From contig JAFDJI010000007.1 of assembly GCA_019307545.1 (NCBI GenBank), positions 1 through 20,417 of the forward strand: a stretch of 20,417 nt of DNA, read 5' to 3'. The notes below the pieces were generated by a model. That model ran no database searches. It was not told where the DNA came from and saw nothing but the letters and a program-made list of their open reading frames with translations. Made by a program: the position numbers and the translations under genes. Below are positions 13,108 through 20,417 of the stretch, in pieces (positions within the stretch are counted from its first letter, which is position 1; each line of letters begins with the position of its first letter). Source of the DNA: Deltaproteobacteria bacterium (lineage in GTDB: Bacteria; Myxococcota_A; UBA796; GCA-2862545).

Positions 13108-16100
13108 TCGCCGCCATCATCGAGGGCAGCGTCCGGAACCGGTTCTTCGTGCTGCTGGTCACCGCGATGGTGGCCCTCGTCGGCTGGCGGATGCTGCGCA
13201 GCACCCCCGTCGACGCCATCCCGGACCTGTCAGACGTCCAGGTCATCGTGTTCACCGACTACCCGGGCCAGGCACCGCAGGTGGTGGAGGACCAGGTCAC
13301 CTACCCCCTGTCCACCGCGATGCTCTCGGTGCCCTACGCCCAGGACGTGCGCGGCTACTCGTTCTTCGGTTTCTCCATGGTGTACATCATCTTCGAGGAC
13401 GGCACCGACCTGTACTGGGCCCGCTCCCGCGTCCTCGAGTACCTGAACTTCGTCCAGAGCAGGTTGCCGGCCGGCGTCTCGCCCCAGCTCGGGCCGGACG
13501 CGACCGGCGTGGGCTGGGTCTACGAGTACAGCCTGACCGACTTCACCCCCCGCGCCGTCGTCCTGCGTGAGAAGCTCGACGCCGACCGTTCCCTGGAGGT
13601 GGAGGAGGACGAGATCCCCGAGCCGGGCGACGTCATCGTCGTCGGTGCGGAAGAGGTCTGCCGCACGCAGGTGCTCGGGATCTGCTTGAAGAAGGAAAAC
13701 GAGGGGGGCGAGGAGGTTCGGGTCTATTCCCCCGGGCAACTCGCCCGCCTCTTCACCGTCGACACATCGCCCACCGCGGACGACCCAGATGCGTTCCGCG
13801 AAGCCTCGCTGAAGTACATCGTCGAGGCCTTCGACCGCGACGGTGACCGGCGCATCTCCCGACACGAGCTACACCGGGCCGCGAACTTCCGCGGCGTCGA
13901 TCTCGGGGAGCTGCGCTCGCTACAGGACTGGTACCTGCGCTACGACCTCATGGCCCTCGAGGGCGTCTCAGAGGTCGCCTCCGTCGGAGGGTTCGTCCGC
14001 CAGTACCAGGTAGAGGTGGACCCCGAGAAGATGCGTGCCTTCGGAGTCTCGCTCCGCCAGGTCACGAAGGCCATCCAGGAGGCCAACCTGGATGTGGGCG
14101 GCAGGCTGGTGGAGATGGCCGAGACCGAGTTCATGGTCCGCGGTCAGGGCTACATCCGGTCCATCGACGACATCGAGACCATCCCGATCGGCCTGGACGA
14201 GTCGAGCCACGCCCCGGTGCTGATGCGACAGGTGGCGCGGGTGCAGATCGGGCCGGAGGCACGGCGCGGGCTGGTCGACATGAACGGCGAAGGCGAGGTC
14301 GTGACCGGGATCATCCTGATGCGCTTCGGCGAGAACGCGCTCGAGGTCATCGAACGCGTCAAGGAGCGCCTGGATGAGCTCAAGCGAGGGCTCCCGGAAG
14401 GGGTCGAGGTCCACACCTCCTACGACCGTTCCGATCTCATCGAACGGGCCGTCGAGACGCTGCAGCACAAGCTGCTGCTGGAGCTGGCCGTCGTCGCACT
14501 CGTCTGCATCCTCTTCCTGCTGCACCTCCGCTCCTCCATCGTGGCCATCGTCACCCTACCCATGGGCGTGCTGATGGCATTCATCTTCATGGGCCTGCTC
14601 GGCATAAACGCCAACATCATGAGCCTCGGGGGCATCGCGATCGCCATCGGCGTGATGGTGGACGCCTCGGTGGTGATGGTGGAGAACCTCCACAAGCACC
14701 GGGAGCGACAACCGGATGGGAACCAGCTCGACCTGGTCGTCGCGGCCAGCAAGGAGGTCGGCCCGGCCCTGTTCTTCTCGCTGCTCATCGTCACCGTGTC
14801 CTTCCTGCCGGTGTTCACGCTGCAGCAGCAGGAGGGCCGGCTGTTCAGCCCCCTCGCCTTCACCAAGACCTTCGCGATGGGCTCGTCCGCCCTCCTCGCC
14901 ATCACCCTCATCCCGGTGCTCATGTACTACCTGGTGCGCGGGAAGATCCGGGCGCAGGCCGACAACCCCCTCTCCCGGTTCTTCATCTGGATCTACCGCC
15001 CGGTGATCCGGGCCGTGTTGCGCTATCCGCGTACGTTCATCGCGGCCGGCCTGTTGGTCGCGGCGGGGACCGTCTGGCCGCTCTCACAGCTCGGCAACGA
15101 GTTCATGCCACCACTGAACGAGGGCGACCTCCTTTACATGCCCACCACCCCGCCGGGGATATCGATCACCAAGGCGCGGGAGCTGCTCCAGCAGACCGAC
15201 AAGATCATCGTTCGACACCCGCAGGTGAAGCACGTTCTCGGCAAGGTCGGGCGCGCCGAGACCGCGACCGACCCTGCACCCCTGACGATGATCGAGACCA
15301 CGATCCTGCTCACCCCCCAGGAGACCTGGCCCAAGGGCAAGACCATCGAGGACGTCATCGCGGAGTTGGACGCGATGGTGCAGTTCCCGGGGCTCACCAA
15401 CGCCTGGACGATGCCCATCAAGACCCGCATCGACATGCTCGCCACCGGCATCAAGACCCCGGTCGGCATCAAGCTGCTCGGGGACGACCTCGATGAGCTC
15501 TCGGAGGTGGGGCAGCAGATCGAGGCCGTGTTGACCACCCTGCCGGGCACGAAGTCAGTCTACTCGGAGCGCGTGGTCGGCGGAAACTACATCGACATCC
15601 GGGTGCGACGGGAGGACGCCGCCCGCTACGGGCTGAACGTCGTCGACGTCCAGGACGTGATCCGGTCCTCGATCGGCGGCATGAACGTCACCGAGACCGT
15701 GGAGGGGCTGGAGCGCTACCCGGTCAACGTCCGCTACCCCAGGGAGCTGCGCAACGACCTCGCCTCGTTGCGGGCGGTCGCCGTCCCCACACCGGTGGGC
15801 CACACCATACCGCTCGCCCAGGTGGCGGACGTGGAGGTGACCAAGGGACCACCGGCCATCAAGAGCGAGAACGCGCGACGGACTGCCTGGATCTTCGTGG
15901 ACCTCGATACGAGCGACCTGGGCGGGTACGTGAAGCGCGCCCGGGAGGCGGTGGACGCCCGGGTCCCGATGCCGCCCGGGGTCTCGATCCTGTGGTCCGG
16001 GCAGTACGAGTACATGGAGCGCGCCAACGAGCGCCTCGCCCTGGTGCTCCCAATCACGCTCGGCCTGATCTTCATCCTCCTGTACGCCCACTTCCGAAGG

Positions 16101-16580
16101 ATCGGTGAGACCGCCATGGTGATGGCGGGCACCCTCCTCTTCGCCCCCATCGGGGGGATCTGGCTGCTCTACCTGTCCGGCTTCAACATGTCGATCGCGG
16201 TCGGAGTCGGGTTCATTGCGCTCGCTGGCCTGGCTGCCGAGACCGGGGTGGTGATGATCGTGTACCTCGACGAGGCGTACGAGCGCTTCAAGCGCGAAGG
16301 GCGCCTGAGGACCGTGGAAGATCTGAGGGCCGCGATCATGGAGGGCGCCGTGGATCGCGTCCGCCCGAAGCTGATGACCGTCGCCACGACCATGATCGGC
16401 CTGTTGCCGGTGATGTACGGGACCGGGACCGGCACGCGCGTCATGAAGCGAATCGCTGCGCCCATGGTGGGGGGCCTGGCGTCCGCGACCCTGCTCACCC
16501 TGGTCCTCATCCCCGCCATGTACCTGCTCTGGAAGTGGTTCTGGCTCAATCGGGAGCTGCGAACCGCCTCAGCGGAATAA
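13104..16580 (+). CDS. cusA: Heavy-metal RND efflux pump (CusA-like) with an internal insertion
   Basis: A 1158-residue proton-driven exporter; E. coli CusA has 1047. The start (MIAAIIEGSVRNRFFVLL) is typical and its GTG overlaps the adaptor stop. Family marks are the TM4 motif GVMVDASVVMVEN and EFMPPLNEGDLLYMPTTPPG. Methionines M679, M729 and M778 correspond to the Cu(I)/Ag(I) ligands M573, M623 and M672 of E. coli CusA, each at exactly +106, indicating monovalent copper or silver as substrate. The constant offset also shows that the extra sequence lies N-terminal: about 119 residues (147-265) sit between YEYSLTD and DLGELRSLQDW, which are nearly adjacent in normal CusA. The pump works with the two preceding gene products as a tripartite system. 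Confidence 0.94.
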   Translation: MIAAIIEGSVRNRFFVLLVTAMVALVGWRMLRSTPVDAIPDLSDVQVIVFTDYPGQAPQVVEDQVTYPLSTAMLSVPYAQDVRGYSFFGFSMVYIIFEDGTDLYWARSRVLEYLNFVQSRLPAGVSPQLGPDATGVGWVYEYSLTDFTPRAVVLREKLDADRSLEVEEDEIPEPGDVIVVGAEEVCRTQVLGICLKKENEGGEEVRVYSPGQLARLFTVDTSPTADDPDAFREASLKYIVEAFDRDGDRRISRHELHRAANFRGVDLGELRSLQDWYLRYDLMALEGVSEVASVGGFVRQYQVEVDPEKMRAFGVSLRQVTKAIQEANLDVGGRLVEMAETEFMVRGQGYIRSIDDIETIPIGLDESSHAPVLMRQVARVQIGPEARRGLVDMNGEGEVVTGIILMRFGENALEVIERVKERLDELKRGLPEGVEVHTSYDRSDLIERAVETLQHKLLLELAVVALVCILFLLHLRSSIVAIVTLPMGVLMAFIFMGLLGINANIMSLGGIAIAIGVMVDASVVMVENLHKHRERQPDGNQLDLVVAASKEVGPALFFSLLIVTVSFLPVFTLQQQEGRLFSPLAFTKTFAMGSSALLAITLIPVLMYYLVRGKIRAQADNPLSRFFIWIYRPVIRAVLRYPRTFIAAGLLVAAGTVWPLSQLGNEFMPPLNEGDLLYMPTTPPGISITKARELLQQTDKIIVRHPQVKHVLGKVGRAETATDPAPLTMIETTILLTPQETWPKGKTIEDVIAELDAMVQFPGLTNAWTMPIKTRIDMLATGIKTPVGIKLLGDDLDELSEVGQQIEAVLTTLPGTKSVYSERVVGGNYIDIRVRREDAARYGLNVVDVQDVIRSSIGGMNVTETVEGLERYPVNVRYPRELRNDLASLRAVAVPTPVGHTIPLAQVADVEVTKGPPAIKSENARRTAWIFVDLDTSDLGGYVKRAREAVDARVPMPPGVSILWSGQYEYMERANERLALVLPITLGLIFILLYAHFRRIGETAMVMAGTLLFAPIGGIWLLYLSGFNMSIAVGVGFIALAGLAAETGVVMIVYLDEAYERFKREGRLRTVEDLRAAIMEGAVDRVRPKLMTVATTMIGLLPVMYGTGTGTRVMKRIAAPMVGGLASATLLTLVLIPAMYLLWKWFWLNRELRTASAE
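13542..13898 (+). other. In-frame insertion with EF-hand-like loop inside the CusA-like pump
   Basis: Residues 147-265 replace the roughly dozen residues that usually connect the porter-domain strand to the helix LRSLQDW. The insertion is acidic (VEEDEIPEPGD, KKENEGGEE), carries C186 and C194, and has a loop at residues 244-255, DRDGDRRISRHE. This fits the EF-hand pattern with Asp at 1, 3 and 5, Ile at 8 and Glu at 12, flanked by helices YIVEAF and LHRAA; position 6 is Arg instead of Gly. The frame is continuous and composition matches the rest of the gene, so it looks like a true domain insertion. Calcium binding is inferred. Confidence 0.75.
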
Positions 16581-16589
16581 GCTGTGGCA

Positions 16590-17926
<1,337 letters not shown>

Positions 17927-17930
<4 letters not shown>

Positions 17931-18400
17931 CAGACGAGGAGGCCACCGCGCCCGGGCTCGCCCCTTGGTGGCACGAGCAGCAACCCCTGCTCGCGCACCC
18001 CCTGGGGGCGTGGATGAACGTCTCCGCGCCCGCCCTACGCGCACTGACCGCGACCCCGGCGCCGAAGCTTCGGATCGTCGACAGCCCCACCCGGATCGAG
18101 GTGGAGGTCGATCTCGGGGGTTGGGACACCAGCCGGATCGAGGTGGAGACCGTCGGAAGCCACCTGGTGATCCGGGGGGGAGGGGACCGGGACGACATCA
18201 CGGCGACGGGTTCTGGTGTCACCCACCGCCCCTTCACCCGCGCCGTGCTCCTCCCGGAGGACGTCGAAGGGTCCTTCCGCCGGGTGAGCGTGGCCGGCTC
18301 CGTTCTCACCATGGTGCTGAGACGGTCACACCCGGGCTTCTGGCGACGGTTGTTCCTCCGACTGTGGCGCTGGCTGCGATCCAGCGTCTCCCCAAGCTGA
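17927..18400 (+). CDS. Small heat-shock protein (Hsp20/alpha-crystallin-like)
   Basis: A 157-residue protein. Residues about 45-130 match the alpha-crystallin domain in order: PKLRIVDSPTRIEVEVDLGGW, then SRIEVETVGSHLVIRGG, then the RPFTRAVLLPEDVEG block and the closing strand VSVAGSVLTMVLRR. Such proteins are ATP-independent holdases. The TTG at 17927 overlaps the regulator stop (TTGA) and follows a purine-rich GGAAGGCAGG site; the frame has no better start nearby. The usual C-terminal IxI motif is missing, replaced by a basic, aromatic tail (GFWRRLFLRLWRWLRSS) that would form an amphipathic helix and may bind membranes. Its place at the end of a metal-efflux operon suggests a role in metal-induced protein damage. 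Confidence 0.82.
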
Positions 18401-18402
18401 AC

Positions 18403-19641
18403 CTACGAGGACTTCGGCGGCGGCTCGTCGCTTCCCCCCGCCTCCTTCGCCTCCTGCTCGGCGTGGGCCGCGGCGATAGCCGCCCGCTCCGAGGGGGTCT
18501 CCAGCAACGGTCGGACCCGCGGGAGGACATCGAACACCGAGCGGGGGGCGTGGCCGGGGGGCGGTATCGGGCCGTCCACCTCGACCAGGTGCGAGCGCAC
18601 CACCCGATCGCCCCGCAGGTACACCTCGGCATAGGTCTTTGGGATGAGCCGCTGGACGTTGCCCGCGGCATCCATCATGAACTCGTCCCTGAAGCACCCG
18701 GTGTGCAGCAGCTTCCGGTCACCGAAGCTCCACCATCCGGGCTGGTGCTGGTGTCCGAGGAGGATCACCGCATACCGGTCGCTCTCCGTGAGCATCCGGC
18801 GGAACTCCGCACCCTCGGCGACCGAGGTGTCGAGGGTGCCGAACCGGTACGCAACCTCCTTGAGCAGGGTCCAGCTGACCCGTTTCACAGGGTCGTTCCG
18901 GGACAGCAGCTCCCGCCAATAATCCCGGGTCCAGTACCGCCAGAACTTGCCCATCAGGAAATCGCGCACCTCGGGGAGCAGTTCGAACACCTGGCGCCTC
19001 GGCTTGAGGCGGTCCAGGTCGTACAGCACATGCTGGAGCGGGATCGCCACCTCCAGCAGGGCATCGCTGCCCCAGGGCAGCGCGAGGATCTGCTCCCCCT
19101 CGTGCGTCATCAGGGGGCGCTCGGTGTCCACTGCGAACATCGGGTCGACCTGCGCCCCGTGCTCCACGTGCAGGTCCCCGAGGTCGAAGGCAAACCCGGG
19201 GAAGTGGACCTGCTGTCCACCGGCCTGGGCGGCGACAACCCCCCGCACCTGGGGAAAGACCAGCTCCAGATCGTGGTTGCCGACCACGAAGTGCACCCGC
19301 CGCTCGGCCTCCGGATGACCCAGGAACTGGCGCAACGCCTCGAAGAAGTCCCCGTGGGCTTCGATCACCCGGTGGAGCTTGGCCACCGCGATCTCCTCGG
19401 TGACGCGCCGAGGGTAGGCCCCGTCCAGGGGGGTCTTCAGCAGGTCGAAGGTATCGCCGTTGAAGACCAGGTCGACCGCGAGGTCTCGGAAGGGCGGCCG
19501 GTTGTAGGCGAGGATCAGCTCGCCCAGAAAGGCGCTCTGGGGGAAGTCGTCCAGGACGCCCCCCGCACCCATCTCGATGTCGCTGAGCACAACCACGAGG
19601 CGATCGGCGATGGTGGGATTCGCTGCCACGTGGCTCCCCAT
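18403..19641 (-). CDS. Calcineurin-like metallophosphoesterase
   Basis: A 412-residue enzyme with the family's metal motifs in order: SDIEMG (D21; the usual DxH is DxE here), NGDTFD (D63, D66), GNHD (N122, H123, D124), VEHGAQVDP (H161) and GHQHQP (H297, H299). Substrate unknown; members hydrolyse phosphomonoesters or diesters. It lacks a signal peptide and is probably cytoplasmic. The aromatic segment GKFWRYWTRDYWREL (about 231-245) could be membrane-associated. I chose ATG 19641, which leaves a 58-bp divergent promoter gap to the flavoprotein; the frame remains open further upstream but overlaps that gene. It converges with the Hsp20 gene at a 2-bp gap. The C-terminal 40 residues are Ala/Glu/Pro-rich and low in complexity. 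Confidence 0.88.
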   Translation of the reverse strand: MGSHVAANPTIADRLVVVLSDIEMGAGGVLDDFPQSAFLGELILAYNRPPFRDLAVDLVFNGDTFDLLKTPLDGAYPRRVTEEIAVAKLHRVIEAHGDFFEALRQFLGHPEAERRVHFVVGNHDLELVFPQVRGVVAAQAGGQQVHFPGFAFDLGDLHVEHGAQVDPMFAVDTERPLMTHEGEQILALPWGSDALLEVAIPLQHVLYDLDRLKPRRQVFELLPEVRDFLMGKFWRYWTRDYWRELLSRNDPVKRVSWTLLKEVAYRFGTLDTSVAEGAEFRRMLTESDRYAVILLGHQHQPGWWSFGDRKLLHTGCFRDEFMMDAAGNVQRLIPKTYAEVYLRGDRVVRSHLVEVDGPIPPPGHAPRSVFDVLPRVRPLLETPSERAAIAAAHAEQEAKEAGGSDEPPPKSS

Positions 19642-19699
19642 AACGAGAGCGAGAGCACCTGAGGTAGAAGGTCCGCCAACCCGAGGCGGAAGAGGCGCT
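19642..19699. promoter_or_regulatory. Compact divergent promoter region
   Basis: These 58 bp separate the phosphoesterase (minus) and flavoprotein (plus) starts and must hold signals for both. A short direct repeat (CGAGAG twice, 19644-19655) and a purine-rich ribosome site (GGAAGAGG) before the plus-strand ATG are visible. No clear -35/-10 pair is recognised. Confidence 0.35.
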
Positions 19700-20417
19700 A
19701 TGACCTGGGACCACTCCTTCGACTTCCTGGTGATGGGGTCTGGGGCGGGGGGGCTCACCGGAGCGCTCTTCGCCCGCGACCTCGGCGGCGAAGTGCTCGT
19801 GGTGGAAAAGGGCCCCCACTTCGGGGGCACCTCCGCCATGTCGGGCGGGGCGATCTGGGTGCCCTGCAATCACTTCCTGCCCGGCCTGGGTGTGGAGGAC
19901 AGCCGAGAGCTGGCGCTGCGGTACCTCACCAACTCCACCCAAGGCGAGGTCGATCGGGCGCGGCTCGAAGCCTACGTGGACCACGCCCCGACCATGGTGC
20001 GCGAGTTGGAGGCCCGGTCCCACGTGAAGTTCCAGCCGCTCGTGGGCTACCCGGACTACGACGACCACTTGGAGGGCGCGCTCCCCTCCGGCCGCACCCT
20101 GGGAGCAACTCCCTGGCACGGGCGCCACCTGGGCGAGGCCCTGGCGGAGCTGCGGCCCTGCCATCCCCAGACCAACCTGCTGGGCAGCTCGCTGCTGGAG
20201 CACGCGCACGAAGCGCCCCTGCTCATGTCCACCGCCCTGCGCTCCCGGTTGGTGTCCACCTGGCGGCTCACCCGGAGCTTCGGACGAATCCCGCTGTCGT
20301 GGATCTACGGGCGCGACCCCTTCCTCACCATGGGCCAGGCGCTCATGGCCCGGTTCCGGGTCTCGCTCATCGAGCGGAAGGTCCCCCTCTGGCTGAACGC
20401 GACGATCACGGAGCTGG
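19700..20417 (+). CDS. FAD-dependent dehydrogenase, 3-ketosteroid dehydrogenase-like (partial, 3' end outside window)
   Basis: The first 239 residues of a flavoprotein of the FAD_binding_2 (fumarate reductase / KstD) type. The dinucleotide-binding motif MGSGAGGLTGA (12-22) follows a short N-terminus, and EKGPHFGGTSAMSGGAIWVP (39-58) is very close to the consensus of 3-oxosteroid 1-dehydrogenases and their relatives. Next come GVEDSRELALRYL and a GYPDYDDH segment typical of the same group. ATG 19700 has GGAAGAGG just upstream. The catalytic C-terminal part lies beyond the window, so the substrate (steroid or other 3-keto compound) cannot be fixed. It might also be a general FAD-binding dehydrogenase. 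Confidence 0.87.
   Translation, partial: MTWDHSFDFLVMGSGAGGLTGALFARDLGGEVLVVEKGPHFGGTSAMSGGAIWVPCNHFLPGLGVEDSRELALRYLTNSTQGEVDRARLEAYVDHAPTMVRELEARSHVKFQPLVGYPDYDDHLEGALPSGRTLGATPWHGRHLGEALAELRPCHPQTNLLGSSLLEHAHEAPLLMSTALRSRLVSTWRLTRSFGRIPLSWIYGRDPFLTMGQALMARFRVSLIERKVPLWLNATITEL

Noticed and set aside
17966..17990. Second sigma-54-like promoter (TGGCACG) in the Hsp20 gene
   Set aside because: It has no TTGC element at the required spacing and lies inside coding sequence.

Overview
This is a G+C-rich, gene-dense bacterial chromosome segment. Neighbouring genes often overlap by 4 bases (GTGA or TTGA junctions), and GTG, TTG and probably CTG starts are used. The mix points to a Gram-negative, didermic bacterium: an RND efflux pump with an outer-membrane TolC-type protein, a sigma-54 enhancer-binding regulator, an ECF sigma factor, a histidine kinase of the LHNxGNVLNS type, and a bacterial acyl-CoA-binding protein. 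I lean to Myxococcota or another former deltaproteobacterial lineage, but this is inference. No rRNA, tRNA, insertion sequence or plasmid gene was seen.

Layout. Positions 1-199 hold a 37-bp direct repeat (period 74) and a long imperfect hairpin. Positions 200-2916 are a minus-strand operon: apbE (probably exported from a CTG start), an ECF sigma factor, thioredoxin, a DUF302 protein and an acyl-CoA-binding protein. Positions 2917-3357 are non-coding and rich in dyads. Positions 3358-6699 are minus-strand: a radical SAM protein, then a cysteine-rich PAS-LuxR regulator translationally coupled to tryptophanase. A related 20-bp dyad (consensus CATCGGT-NCGATG-ACCGATG) lies upstream of each minus-strand unit, suggesting one regulon, possibly controlled by the LuxR protein. 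Positions 6845-7827 hold a convergent pair: an Rrf2 regulator with three cysteines, and a DUF892 ferritin-like protein.

Positions 8035-18400 form a plus-strand heavy-metal module: a membrane histidine kinase, an excellent sigma-54 promoter (10082-10097), cusC-, cusB- and cusA-like genes, an NtrC-type response regulator and a small heat-shock protein. From cusC onward the genes are overlapping or nearly so. The three methionines of the Cu(I)/Ag(I) site of CusA are present. The likely circuit is: the kinase senses metal or envelope stress, the response regulator activates sigma-54 transcription, and the operon, including its own regulator, is expressed. The pump has an insertion of about 119 residues with an EF-hand-type loop in its periplasmic porter domain, the most unusual protein feature here. 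The adaptor carries metal-binding modules at both ends.

Positions 18403-20417 hold a minus-strand calcineurin-like phosphoesterase and, divergently, the start of a flavoprotein dehydrogenase of the 3-ketosteroid dehydrogenase type, cut by the window edge.
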